From Pantoea sp. Lij88 (GTDB lineage Bacteria; Pseudomonadota; Gammaproteobacteria; Enterobacterales; Enterobacteriaceae): DNA of 64,000 nt. The position numbers were made by a program, and so were the translations under genes. This document shows positions 56,224-64,000 of this stretch, in pieces. Positions within the stretch are counted from its first letter, which is position 1; every line of letters begins with the position of its first letter. The stretch spans positions 1,054,001-1,118,000 of the forward strand of contig NZ_CP118269.1 of NCBI RefSeq assembly GCF_030062155.1, read 5' to 3'. Below the pieces are notes generated by a model. It had not been told where the DNA came from. It searched no databases and saw only the letters and a program-made list of their open reading frames with translations.

Positions 56224-56904
56224 ATGACACTGAAATATGTAATCGTTCAACAGCCTGCTACCACAGCACAGCTGTTTCTGCTCTACCACGGCGTTGGCGA
56301 TAACCCGGATTCAATGGGTGAGATTGGCAACTGGTTTGCGAAAACGTTTCCCGACGCACTGGTCGTGTCCGTCGGCTCGCCTGGCGCGGTTCGTCAGTGG
56401 TTTGGCGAAACCGACCTTCACGATCAGACTATCCAGCAGCGGGTTGATGCGGCGATGCCGCAGTTTGTTGAGTCTGTGCGTCACTGGCAAAAAAAGAGCG
56501 GCGTGCGCCCGGAAGCGACAGCCCTGGTCGGCTTTTCGCAGGGCGGCAGTATGGTGCTGGAAGCGGTCAAAGCGTACCCGAATCTGGCGGGCCGTGCGGT
56601 GGTGTTTAATGGCCGGTTTATTACCCTGCCTGAGCACGCCAGTACCCGCACCACGATTCACCTGATCCACGGTGATTATGATGAGCAGATCCCGCTGCAT
56701 CATGCGCAGCAGGCGGAGCAGCGGCTGACTGCCTGTGGTGGCGACGTCACGCTGGATATCGTTGACGATCTGGCGCATGCCATCGATCACCGCAGCATGG
56801 AACTGGCGCTGAATCATCTGCGTTATACGGTGCCAAAACGCTACTTTGATGAGGCGTTAAGCGGCGCAAAACCCGGTGACGATGACGTTATCGCGATGAT
56901 GTAA
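56224..56904 (+). CDS. ypfH: YpfH-like carboxylesterase
   Basis: An alpha/beta hydrolase of 226 residues of the phospholipase/carboxylesterase family. The nucleophile elbow GFSQG has Ser105; the Asp is in HGDYDEQIPL and the His in DDLAHAIDHRSM. The C-terminus KRYFDEALSGAKPGDDDVIAMM matches E. coli YpfH. The ATG at 56224 follows AGGAGG. The physiological substrate is not known. A bidirectional terminator separates it from ypfN. Confidence 0.92.
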   Translation: MTLKYVIVQQPATTAQLFLLYHGVGDNPDSMGEIGNWFAKTFPDALVVSVGSPGAVRQWFGETDLHDQTIQQRVDAAMPQFVESVRHWQKKSGVRPEATALVGFSQGGSMVLEAVKAYPNLAGRAVVFNGRFITLPEHASTRTTIHLIHGDYDEQIPLHHAQQAEQRLTACGGDVTLDIVDDLAHAIDHRSMELALNHLRYTVPKRYFDEALSGAKPGDDDVIAMM

Positions 56905-56932
56905 AAAAGCCCCTGCATTGCAGGGGCTTTTT
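56905..56932. terminator. Bidirectional terminator between ypfH and ypfN
   Basis: AAAAGCCCCTGC (56905-56916) and GCAGGGGCTTTT (56920-56931), a perfect 12-bp stem with a 3-nt loop, serving converging genes. Confidence 0.92.
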
Positions 56933-56935
56933 CGT

Positions 56936-57124
56936 TTACTTCTTCTTCGGCCAGTTGTCGTCGTCATCCCATTTATCGTTGAAATCACGATGCGGCGGCA
57001 GGTCAGGTTTGTTATCCATAAATTTTTTGTGATCGATGCGTTTCAGATCTTTATAAACGTTCATCAGCACGCCAACCATCAGCAGGATCACCAGGATCCA
57101 CCAGTAATCTTTAATAAATTCCAT
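56936..57124 (-). CDS. ypfN: YpfN-like small membrane protein (UPF0370)
   Basis: The 62-residue protein has one N-terminal membrane helix ([17 protein letters not shown]) and a hydrophilic tail rich in Lys and Asp ([13 protein letters not shown]), matching UPF0370 YpfN. Function unknown. It sits 22 bp downstream of dapE on the same strand. Confidence 0.9.
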   Translation of the reverse strand: MEFIKDYWWILVILLMVGVLMNVYKDLKRIDHKKFMDNKPDLPPHRDFNDKWDDDDNWPKKK

Positions 57125-57146
57125 TTGCTGCTCCTTAAAACCGCCG

Positions 57147-58274
57147 TCAGGCGATCAGTTGTTCCATGATGCGTTGGTACATCCGGCTCAGCATCTGCAG
57201 GTCGGAGGCTTTCACACACTCATTGATTTTATGAATGGTGGCATTCACCGGCCCCAGTTCCACCACCTGCGCGCCCATCCGGGCAATAAAGCGGCCATCG
57301 GAGGTTCCGCCGGTGGTCAGCAGCTGCGGCTTAATTTCATTATAGTGCGCCACAGCTTTCACGACGGCATCAACCAGCTTACCGCGCGTGGTCAGGAAGG
57401 GCTGACCCGAAAGTTTCCACTCGATGGTGTAACGCAGCTGGTGACGCTCCAGCAGCTCTGCGACTCGCTGGCGAATCATCTCATCGGTCAGTTCGGTGCT
57501 GAAGCGGAAGTTAAACTGCACAAACAGCTCGCCGGGGATCACGTTGTTGCTGCCGGTGCCCGCCTGAACGTTGGCAATCTGCATACTGGTAGCCGGGAAG
57601 AACTCATTTCCCTGATCCCACTCGGTCGCGACCAGCTCAGTCAGCGCAGGCATCGCCCGGTGAACCGGGTTATCTGCCAGATGCGGATAGGCAACGTGGC
57701 CCTGCACACCATACACCGTCAGATTGGCGGTGATTGAGCCACGGCGGCCATTCTTCACCACGTCACCCACCACTTCGGTGCTGGACGGCTCGCCAACCAG
57801 GCAATAGTCGAGCCGTTCGCGGCGCGCCATCAGCCGTTCAACCACTTTTACCGTACCGTTGGCCCCGCTGGCCTCTTCATCAGAGGTAATCATAAAGGCG
57901 AGGCGGCCTCTGTGATTGGGACGCACCGCCACAAAACGTTCAGCAGCCACGACCATGGCCGCCAGCGAGCCTTTCATATCGGCCGCACCGCGGCCAAACA
58001 GCATGCCATCGCGGATCGTCGGTTCAAATGGCGGATTAATCCAGCGACTGGCATCGCCAGGCGGCACCACATCGGTGTGACCGGCAAACGCCAGCGTTTC
58101 ACCTTCGCCACGGGTGGCCCAGAAATTCAGGGTGTCGTCGATGTTCATCGTTTCAATCTTAAAGCCAATGGCTTCAAGACGGGCGATCAGCAGAGCCTGA
58201 CATCCGGCATCATCGGGGCTGAGAGAGGGGCGACGAATAAGCTGCTGCGTCAGCTCAATGACCGGGCAAAACAT
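57147..58274 (-). CDS. dapE: Succinyl-diaminopimelate desuccinylase
   Basis: DapE removes succinate from N-succinyl-LL-DAP in lysine/peptidoglycan precursor synthesis. The 375-residue M20 enzyme has dinuclear zinc ligands His66 ([12 protein letters not shown]), Asp99 (GAADMKGS), Glu134 next to the general base Glu133 (SDEEASG), and the dimer-contributed catalytic His in the lid domain. The ATG at 58272-58274 ([11 protein letters not shown]) follows AGGAGAAG. The yffB stop is one base upstream, so the two are coupled. Confidence 0.97.
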   Translation of the reverse strand: MFCPVIELTQQLIRRPSLSPDDAGCQALLIARLEAIGFKIETMNIDDTLNFWATRGEGETLAFAGHTDVVPPGDASRWINPPFEPTIRDGMLFGRGAADMKGSLAAMVVAAERFVAVRPNHRGRLAFMITSDEEASGANGTVKVVERLMARRERLDYCLVGEPSSTEVVGDVVKNGRRGSITANLTVYGVQGHVAYPHLADNPVHRAMPALTELVATEWDQGNEFFPATSMQIANVQAGTGSNNVIPGELFVQFNFRFSTELTDEMIRQRVAELLERHQLRYTIEWKLSGQPFLTTRGKLVDAVVKAVAHYNEIKPQLLTTGGTSDGRFIARMGAQVVELGPVNATIHKINECVKASDLQMLSRMYQRIMEQLIA

Positions 58275-58275
58275 A

Positions 58276-58644
58276 TTATGACTTCTCCTGGATAGCATTC
58301 TGATAGGTGGCTTCGCTGAAACCGGCGAGCAGGGCGCCATCCGGGGCGCGCAACAGCGGACGCTTAATCATAGCGGGATGCGCCAGCATCAGCGCTTTAG
58401 CGCTGCTGGCATCGGTCACCGCTTCACGGTCAGCTTCGGGCAGTTTACGCCAGGTGGTGCCGCGGGTGTTAAGCAGGGCTTCGTAGCCCAGCGCATCGAT
58501 AAATGACTGCAGCAGGGCATCGCTCAGGCCATCCGCACGGTAGTCGTGAAAGTGATACTCAACACCTGCGTCTGTTAAAAAGCGCCGGGCTTTTTTTAAG
58601 GTGTCGCAATTTTTAATCCCGAACATCACCCACTGCGTGCTCAT
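58276..58644 (-). CDS. yffB: YffB, ArsC-family glutathione-dependent reductase-like protein
   Basis: The 122-residue thioredoxin-fold protein has [15 protein letters not shown] with a single active-site Cys, [12 protein letters not shown] and MIKRPLL, matching E. coli YffB of the ArsC/Spx family. Arsenate reduction is not established for it. It is directly upstream of dapE, separated by one base. Confidence 0.92.
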   Translation of the reverse strand: MSTQWVMFGIKNCDTLKKARRFLTDAGVEYHFHDYRADGLSDALLQSFIDALGYEALLNTRGTTWRKLPEADREAVTDASSAKALMLAHPAMIKRPLLRAPDGALLAGFSEATYQNAIQEKS

Positions 58645-59055
58645 TGCCCGATCCTTATTGTCCTGTGAGAAGAAAGCTGAAAAAAGCAGCCAAAGCGCGA
58701 GTTTACCATAGTGTGATCCGTTGCGGCATCTGCACGGGCGCGGTTATCGGCCCGGATAGCCTGCACGCCGTGCCGTTATGTCGCCCCGGGTAAACGCTAT
58801 CAATTTCGCAGGTAATTATTACCCTGCTTATCGATGCGTGCTTAAGAATTTCGCCATGTTGATAAAATAGTCTACCGCTGGGCTTAAAATAAATTATCTT
58901 CAATGCGCTTAAGGGGTTGCTGAAATGTGCGTCAGCTTCCAGAATCAGCAACATTCATGTTTTTATGCGGCTTGCCGATAGATATAACAGGTGTAAACGT
59001 ATTCACCTGATTAAAAAAAGAGCGTAATATTGCCAGCACAATAAGAGAGGGCATT
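58645..59055. other. 411-bp interval between yffB and ypfM
   Basis: AT-rich stretch that must hold the divergent promoters for yffB-dapE and for ypfM. A spaced inverted repeat CAGGTG/CACCTG (58988-58993 with 59004-59009, 10-bp spacer) lies 46 bp upstream of ypfM and could be a regulator site. No supported gene; the reverse-strand frame across 58703-58954 lacks any family resemblance and a ribosome binding site. Confidence 0.45.
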
Positions 59056-59118
59056 ATGATTGACACCGAAATGGGAACCTGGAAAGAATTTATCGAAGCG
59101 ATGTTACGCAACAAGTAA
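59056..59118 (+). CDS. ypfM: YpfM-like 20-residue protein
   Basis: A tiny frame, MIDTEMGTWKEFIEAMLRNK, with GAGAGGG seven bases upstream of the ATG. It resembles the 19-residue E. coli YpfM, which lies in the same acrD-yffB interval, in both length and the shared G-x-W-K-[DE]-F-I-E core. It could form one amphipathic helix. Function unknown. A strong terminator follows. Confidence 0.8.
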   Translation: MIDTEMGTWKEFIEAMLRNK

Positions 59119-59180
59119 TACGCTAAGAGAAAAGCAGGACTATCCCACTTGCTGGAATTCTTAACACACACATAAATAAG

Positions 59181-59209
59181 GCGGTCACTGACATCAGTGA
59201 CCGCTTTTT
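59181..59209. terminator. Terminator between ypfM and acrD
   Basis: GCGGTCACTG (59181-59190) and CAGTGACCGC (59195-59204) with a 4-nt loop and five T. It lies between converging genes and can serve both. Confidence 0.85.
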
Positions 59210-59217
59210 ATTTGGCG

Positions 59218-62200
59218 CTAGTCGTGTGGCTTCTCTTTTAGCGGGAAGCGACGGCGCACCAGCACAAAGAACAGCGGCACAAAAAAGATCGCCAGCAGCG
59301 TGGCGGAGATCATTCCGCCCATCACACCGGTGCCCACCGCGTGCTGACTGCCGGAGCCTGCGCCGCTGCTGATTGCCATCGGCAGCACCCCGAAGATAAA
59401 GGCCAGTGAGGTCATCAGAATCGGCCGCAGACGCTGCCGCGACGCCTCCAGCGTGGACTCCACCAGCTCACGTCCCCGGCTGTTAATCTCGTTGGCAAAT
59501 TCCACAATCAGGATGGCGTTTTTGGCGGATAGCCCGACCACCGTCAACAGGCCAACCTGGAAGTAGACATCATTCTCCAGCCCGCGCATCCAGGTGGCGA
59601 TCAGCGCGCCCACCACGCCCAGTGGCACCACCAGCATCACCGAGAACGGGATCGACCAGCTCTCATACAGCGCGGCCAGGCAGAGGAACACCACCAGCAG
59701 CGAAATCGCATAGAGCGCCGGTGCCTGCGAACCGGAGAGCCGCTCCTGATAAGAAGCCCCGGTCCACTGAAACCCGACGCCCAGCGGCAGGGCATTGACC
59801 AGCTTTTCCATCTCATCCATCGCCGTACCGCTGCTGACGCCATTGGCCGCTTCGCCGACAATCTCCAGCGATGAATAGCCGTTGTAGCGTTCAAGACGGG
59901 GGGAACCGGTTTCCCAGCGGCTGGTGGCAAACGCGGAGAAGGGCACCATTTTGCCGCTGCTGTTGCGCACATACCATTTGTTGACGTCATCCGGTAGCAT
60001 GCGGAATTCGGCGGCGGCCTGCACATAGACCTTTTTCACCCGGCCCCGATCCAGGAAGTCGTTCACATAGGTGGAGCCCCAGGCCGTGGTCAGCGTGTCA
60101 TTGATGGTGTCCAGCGAGACGCCCAGCGCCTGCGCTTTGCGGGCATCCACGTCGATCTGCAGCTGCGGGCTGTCATCCAGTCCATTGTGCCGGACCCGTG
60201 ACAGCGACTTGTCGTTGCCCGCCATCTCCAGTAGTTTGTCGCGCATCGCCATCAGTTGGGTATGACCGATACCGGCATGATCCTGCAGTTCCATATCAAA
60301 GCCGGAGCTGCTGCCCATGCCGGTGATCGCCGGCGGACTGCTGGCAATCACGCGGCCCTCTTTAATCTTCTGAAACGCCTTCGTTGCGCGATCGATAATG
60401 GCGAACGAGGTGCGATCGGCTCCGGGCCGCGCTTCCCAGTCTTTCAGTCGCACAAACAGACGTGCCACGTTCTGGCCATTGCCGCCCGGCCCTGCGCCGA
60501 TGGTGGAGAAGACCGACAGCACGTTCGCCTTCTCCTCGGTGAGATAATAGTTTTCGACTCTGGCAACCACGCTGGCCGTCTGCTCAAGCGTCGCGCCTGC
60601 CGGAAGCTGAACCTGAGTCAGGAAAACACCGCGATCTTCCAGCGGCAGAAACGACGTCGGCAGCCGCAGAAACAGAAACGCCATCAGGCCGATAATGCCC
60701 AGATAGAGCAGCAGCCAGCGACTGCCCGTGCGCAGGATACCCGCTACGCCGCGCTCGTAGCGGTCCGCGTTGTGATTAAAGTGACGATTGAACCAGCCGA
60801 AGAAGCCGCGACGCTCATGCGGTTCGCCTGTTTTCGCCGGTTTTAACAGCGTGGCACACAGCGCGGGTGTCAGGATCATCGCCACCAGCACCGACAGCAC
60901 CATCGCCGAGACAATGGTGATCGAGAACTGGCGGTAGATGGCGCCGACGGTGCCGCCGAAAAACGCCATCGGCACAAACACCGCAGAGAGCACCAGCGCG
61001 ATACCGACCAGCGCGCCCTGAATCTGGCCCATCGATTTTCGCGTGGCGGCACGCGGCGAGAGCCCTTCTTCATGCATGATACGTTCGACGTTTTCCACCA
61101 CCACGATGGCATCATCCACCAGCAGCCCGATCGCCAGCACCATGGCAAACATGGTCAGCGTATTGATGCTGAATCCAAAGGCATAGAGCACGCTGAAGGT
61201 GCCGAACAGCACCACCGGTACCGCAATGGTCGGAATTAAGGTGGCGCGGAAGTTCTGCATAAACAGATACATCACGCCGAACACCAGCACGATCGCCTCC
61301 AGCAGCGTCTTCACCACGTCGGTGATCGACGCTTTGACGAACGGTGAGGTTTCATAGGCGATTTTCGCTTCCAGACCGTGCGGGAAGTAGTGCGACAGCT
61401 CCTCAATGCGCGCCCGCACCAGCTTATCGGTGTTCATCTCGTTAGCACCGGACGCAAGCTTCACGCCCAGGCCTGACGCGGGCTGGCCGTTGTAGCGGCT
61501 CAGATAATCATACTTTTCCGCGCCCAGCGCGACGGTGGCGACATCGCCCAGCGTCACGACAGAACCGTCAGGATTGTTCTTCAGCGTGATGGCCCGGAAC
61601 TGCTCGGGGGTCTGCAGCATCGACTGGGCGTTGACCGTGGCGTTCAGCGCCTGCTTCTGCACCGATGGCAGGCCACCGACCTGACCCACGGCAACCTGGG
61701 TGTTCTGCGACTGGATCGCACTGACCACGTCGTCGGTGGTCAGCGCGTAGGCAATCAGTTTGTTGGGATCGAGCCAGATGCGCATCGCATACTGCGAGCC
61801 GTAAGCGTCAACCTGGCCGACGCCATCAATACGGCTCAGCGGGTCCTGAATATTACTGGCGACATAGTCTGAAATATCCTGCTTATCCATGCTGCCGTCG
61901 GTGGAGACGAACGCCACCATCAGAATATTGCTGTCACCGGTTTTATTGACCGTCACGCCCTGAGACTGCACCGCCTGCGGCAACTTGCGCAGCGCGGACT
62001 GCAACTGGTTCTGAACCTGCTGACGGGCTTCGTCGGGATTGGTCCCGGCGGTAAAGGTGAGGGTGATTTGCGCCTGGCCGGTGTTGCTGCTGTTCGAGGA
62101 CATGTACATCAGATTATCGATGCCGGTCATGTTCTGCTCGATCACCTGGGTGACGGTATTTTCCAGCGTCTCGGCGGATGCGCCGGGATAGTTAGCGGTG

Positions 62201-62334
62201 ATACGCACATTGGGCGGTGCCAGATCGGGATACTGTTCAACAGGCAGTGAAATAATCGAAAGCGTGCCACACAGACACAGCAGAATCGCCAGCACCCAGG
62301 CAAAGATGGGGCGGTCGATAAAGAAATTCGACAT
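59218..62334 (-). CDS. acrD: RND multidrug efflux transporter AcrD
   Basis: AcrD is an inner-membrane proton-driven pump that works with AcrA and TolC to expel aminoglycosides and other hydrophilic drugs. The 1038-residue protein has the AcrB-type plan of 12 membrane helices and two large periplasmic loops; the proton-relay aspartates are in [19 protein letters not shown]. Its N-terminus ([25 protein letters not shown]) and the E. coli-like order acrD-ypfM-yffB-dapE favour AcrD over AcrB. No membrane-fusion partner is adjacent, as in E. coli. Confidence 0.92.
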   Translation of the reverse strand: MSNFFIDRPIFAWVLAILLCLCGTLSIISLPVEQYPDLAPPNVRITANYPGASAETLENTVTQVIEQNMTGIDNLMYMSSNSSNTGQAQITLTFTAGTNPDEARQQVQNQLQSALRKLPQAVQSQGVTVNKTGDSNILMVAFVSTDGSMDKQDISDYVASNIQDPLSRIDGVGQVDAYGSQYAMRIWLDPNKLIAYALTTDDVVSAIQSQNTQVAVGQVGGLPSVQKQALNATVNAQSMLQTPEQFRAITLKNNPDGSVVTLGDVATVALGAEKYDYLSRYNGQPASGLGVKLASGANEMNTDKLVRARIEELSHYFPHGLEAKIAYETSPFVKASITDVVKTLLEAIVLVFGVMYLFMQNFRATLIPTIAVPVVLFGTFSVLYAFGFSINTLTMFAMVLAIGLLVDDAIVVVENVERIMHEEGLSPRAATRKSMGQIQGALVGIALVLSAVFVPMAFFGGTVGAIYRQFSITIVSAMVLSVLVAMILTPALCATLLKPAKTGEPHERRGFFGWFNRHFNHNADRYERGVAGILRTGSRWLLLYLGIIGLMAFLFLRLPTSFLPLEDRGVFLTQVQLPAGATLEQTASVVARVENYYLTEEKANVLSVFSTIGAGPGGNGQNVARLFVRLKDWEARPGADRTSFAIIDRATKAFQKIKEGRVIASSPPAITGMGSSSGFDMELQDHAGIGHTQLMAMRDKLLEMAGNDKSLSRVRHNGLDDSPQLQIDVDARKAQALGVSLDTINDTLTTAWGSTYVNDFLDRGRVKKVYVQAAAEFRMLPDDVNKWYVRNSSGKMVPFSAFATSRWETGSPRLERYNGYSSLEIVGEAANGVSSGTAMDEMEKLVNALPLGVGFQWTGASYQERLSGSQAPALYAISLLVVFLCLAALYESWSIPFSVMLVVPLGVVGALIATWMRGLENDVYFQVGLLTVVGLSAKNAILIVEFANEINSRGRELVESTLEASRQRLRPILMTSLAFIFGVLPMAISSGAGSGSQHAVGTGVMGGMISATLLAIFFVPLFFVLVRRRFPLKEKPHD

Positions 62335-62502
62335 TAAATCGACACTCCTCAGGACTTATTATTATCGGTCAGGCCCACCGGCAAGGGGCGCACAGGCAGA
62401 GAAATCGGAGGGTCTTTGCCACGATTCTCCGCCGCCTTTCACTTTACGTGCGGCAGCGGGGGAAATCGTGGAGAAAATGAGGAGAAAATGTAAATTCGTT
62501 GG

Positions 62503-63132
62503 CTATTTGCGGCTTTCAAGCCACATCACCGTCGCGGCAACGCGCGAGCGCACATCCAGCTTGCGCAGCAGGTTGCGGATGTGCACTTTCACTGTCTCTT
62601 CAGAGATATGCAGAATGGTGGCGATCTCTTTGTTCGACAGGCCGCGCGCCACCTCCTGCAGCACATCCCGCTCGCGCTCGGTGAGCTGACGCAGAGGATC
62701 GGCACTGTGCTGACGATTATCCAGATAGCTGGCAACGCCTTCACTGAAGACTTTCTCGCCCCGCGATGCCTGCAGGATATGTCCCAGCAGAATCTCCGGC
62801 TCGCTGTCTTTGAGCAGATAGCCGTCGGCACCGGCATCCACCATGGCGAAAATATCACTGCGGGCGTCGGAGACGGTCAGCACCAGAATGCGCGAGCTGA
62901 TCCCTTCGTGGCGCAGCGCCTTGAGCGTATCCAGCCCGGACATGCCTTTCATATTCAGGTCGAGCAGAATGATGTCAGGTTCCTGACGGCGGGCCTCCGC
63001 CAGCGCTTCGGTGCCGTTGTTGGCCTCAGCGATGACGGCCAGCCGGGGATCCAGCGCCAGCAGCTGACGCACGCCGCGCCGCATCAGCGGGTGATCATCC
63101 ACAATCATCAAGGTTAATGCCGACTGTTGCAT
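62503..63132 (-). CDS. narP: Nitrate/nitrite response regulator NarP
   Basis: A 209-residue two-component response regulator: receiver domain with Asp12/Asp13, phospho-acceptor Asp58 (IILLDLNMKGMSGLDTL) and Lys in YLLKDSEPE, then a LuxR-type HTH (LTERERDVLQEVARGLSNKEIATILHISEETVKVHIRNLLRKL). The stretches VDDHPLMRRGVRQLL and LNMKGMSGLDTL match NarP better than NarL. It lies between acrD and narQ; in E. coli narP is at a distant site, so here kinase and regulator are genetically linked. Confidence 0.88.
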   Translation of the reverse strand: MQQSALTLMIVDDHPLMRRGVRQLLALDPRLAVIAEANNGTEALAEARRQEPDIILLDLNMKGMSGLDTLKALRHEGISSRILVLTVSDARSDIFAMVDAGADGYLLKDSEPEILLGHILQASRGEKVFSEGVASYLDNRQHSADPLRQLTERERDVLQEVARGLSNKEIATILHISEETVKVHIRNLLRKLDVRSRVAATVMWLESRK

Positions 63133-63256
63133 AGTTTCTCCGTTTTATCGGTTCAGACCGCGGCGGGGTTGAGCCTGCGCTCGCTGGCCCGTCCTGGTGC
63201 CTGAAATCGCCTGCTGCCTGTAGCCGACAGATTGTTTTAATTCATTGAAAGATATA

Positions 63257-64000
63257 TTACGCCAGCTGCCGTGCCGGTTGCGGTGGAAAACGCAACTCCA
63301 CCCGCGTACCCCGTGGCTGTGCGTGAAGGGTCAGATTGCCACTCAGGCGCTGGGCACGTTCGGCCATAATGGTCAGGCCGTAATGGCCCGGCGGTTCATC
63401 CGTGCTGTTCATCCCCACGCCGTCATCTGTAATGGTCAGTAAGTGCTCACCCTGTTCACTGTGCTGATAGTCCACGCGGATAACCTGCGCGCTGGCGTGA
63501 CGAATCGCATTCAGCAGCGCTTCACGGGCGATCTGCAACACGTGCACCTGCTGTTGCGCCTCCAGACTCTGCAGACCGGTCTGATAACTGAACTGGATCT
63601 CTGCGCCGCTCTTTTCCTGCAGCGAGGCGATCATCGCCTGCATCGCCGCCACCAGATCCGCCTTCTCGATGGTCAGACGGAAGGTGGTCAGCAGCTCGCG
63701 CAGCTGTCGATAGGCATCAGCCAGCGCCTGATCGAAGTCAGCGATAATGGTGTGGGCGGCGCTGTCCTCTTTATCGACGGTTCGGCGCAACAGGGTCAGC
63801 TGTATGCGTAAAAAGGAGAGCGACTGCGCCAGCGAGTCATGCAATTCCCGCGCAATGGTGGCGCGCTCTTCAATGACCAGCATCTGTTGATACTGCTGCT
63901 GCACCTGCCAGATCCAGATCGCGCGTCCCAGCATCGCCGCCAGGCTGCGCATCATCTCCTCTGGCGGAGAGGCGCCCGTTTTCAGCCAGCGCAGTTCGCC
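63257..64000 (-). CDS. narQ: Nitrate/nitrite sensor kinase NarQ, C-terminal part
   Basis: The reading frame is open to the right edge, so the N-terminal membrane and sensing regions are outside the window. About 248 residues are visible: the central cysteine-poor segment, the HPK7 histidine box ERATIARELHDSLAQSLSFLRIQLTLL with the phospho-acceptor His, and the HATPase domain with ITDDGVGMNSTDEPPGHYGLTIMAERAQRL. Position beside acrD, as in E. coli, and the adjacent narP favour NarQ over NarX. Its gene ends 124 bp before narP. Confidence 0.86.
   Translation of the reverse strand, partial: GELRWLKTGASPPEEMMRSLAAMLGRAIWIWQVQQQYQQMLVIEERATIARELHDSLAQSLSFLRIQLTLLRRTVDKEDSAAHTIIADFDQALADAYRQLRELLTTFRLTIEKADLVAAMQAMIASLQEKSGAEIQFSYQTGLQSLEAQQQVHVLQIAREALLNAIRHASAQVIRVDYQHSEQGEHLLTITDDGVGMNSTDEPPGHYGLTIMAERAQRLSGNLTLHAQPRGTRVELRFPPQPARQLA

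Noticed and set aside
58703..58954. Reverse frame of 83 codons between yffB and ypfM
   Set aside because: No ribosome binding site, no resemblance to any family, and it would cover the expected promoters.
62470..62491. Direct repeat GGAGAAAATGA / GGAGAAAATGT downstream of narP
   Set aside because: Short, two copies only, in a purine-rich stretch; probably chance.
1..64000. CRISPR arrays, tRNA or rRNA genes, insertion sequences, prophage
   Set aside because: No regular spaced repeats, cloverleaf-like sequences, transposase or phage genes were seen.

Overview
The window reads as a chromosomal segment of a gammaproteobacterium of the order Enterobacterales, most likely the Erwiniaceae (Pantoea/Erwinia group). 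This rests on near-identity of many proteins to their Escherichia coli counterparts from memory, on a gene order that follows the E. coli 53-57 minute region, and on accessory genes typical of plant-associated enterics: PQQ glucose dehydrogenase, a protealysin-type protease with its inhibitor, and a PilW-type lipoprotein. Species assignment is inference. No rRNA, tRNA, CRISPR array, insertion sequence or prophage was seen.

Layout. (1) 1-10.8 kb: end of pbpC, then ndk, rlmN, pilW, rodZ, ispG, hisS, yfgM, bamB, der and yfgJ, all forward: nucleotide balance, rRNA/tRNA methylation, cell shape, isoprenoid synthesis, tRNA charging, outer-membrane assembly and ribosome assembly. (2) 10.8-15 kb: insertion with gcd (glucose to gluconate in the periplasm) behind a structured leader, and a protealysin/emfourin pair on the reverse strand. 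(3) 15-19.7 kb: xseA, divergent from the guaBA GMP operon. (4) 19.9-24.4 kb: accessory block with a DUF3750 protein, a 59-codon YodC-like gene, a HicA-like/HTH gene pair behind a perfect palindrome, mgtE with an unusual leader, yfgG and tehB. (5) 24.4-32.9 kb: ppx and ppk (polyphosphate), divergent from a Pst-like phosphate ABC operon with oversized permeases and no binding protein, followed by a ~180-bp nested inverted-repeat element. (6) 32.9-39.6 kb: purN-purM divergent from upp-uraA, then hda, an ArsC-like gene and bepA. (7) 39.6-49 kb: the largest accessory block: an apparently gene-free 0.75-kb stretch, a tandem pair of membrane-anchored DsrE-fold proteins, a LacI-type regulator running into a five-gene ABC transporter/phosphodiesterase operon, and a diguanylate cyclase. 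(8) 49-64 kb: bcp and gcvR, dapA-bamC, purC, ypfJ-tmcA-ypfH, ypfN, dapE-yffB, the 20-aa gene ypfM, acrD, narP and the truncated narQ.

How the genes work together. Purine supply (guaBA, purMN, purC) appears in three separate units, each with a PurR-like box; pyrimidine salvage (upp-uraA) has the UTP-sensing start-site signature; ppk/ppx sits beside a phosphate transporter; dapA and dapE serve lysine/peptidoglycan; bamB, bamC and bepA all serve outer-membrane protein assembly; narQ-narP form a nitrate/nitrite two-component system beside acrD. The backbone is conventional. The interest lies in the insertions between backbone genes: the HicA-like/HTH pair, the mgtE leader, the LacI-ABC-phosphodiesterase operon, the propeller-bearing Pst-like transporter, the DsrE pair and the palindromic repeat element.
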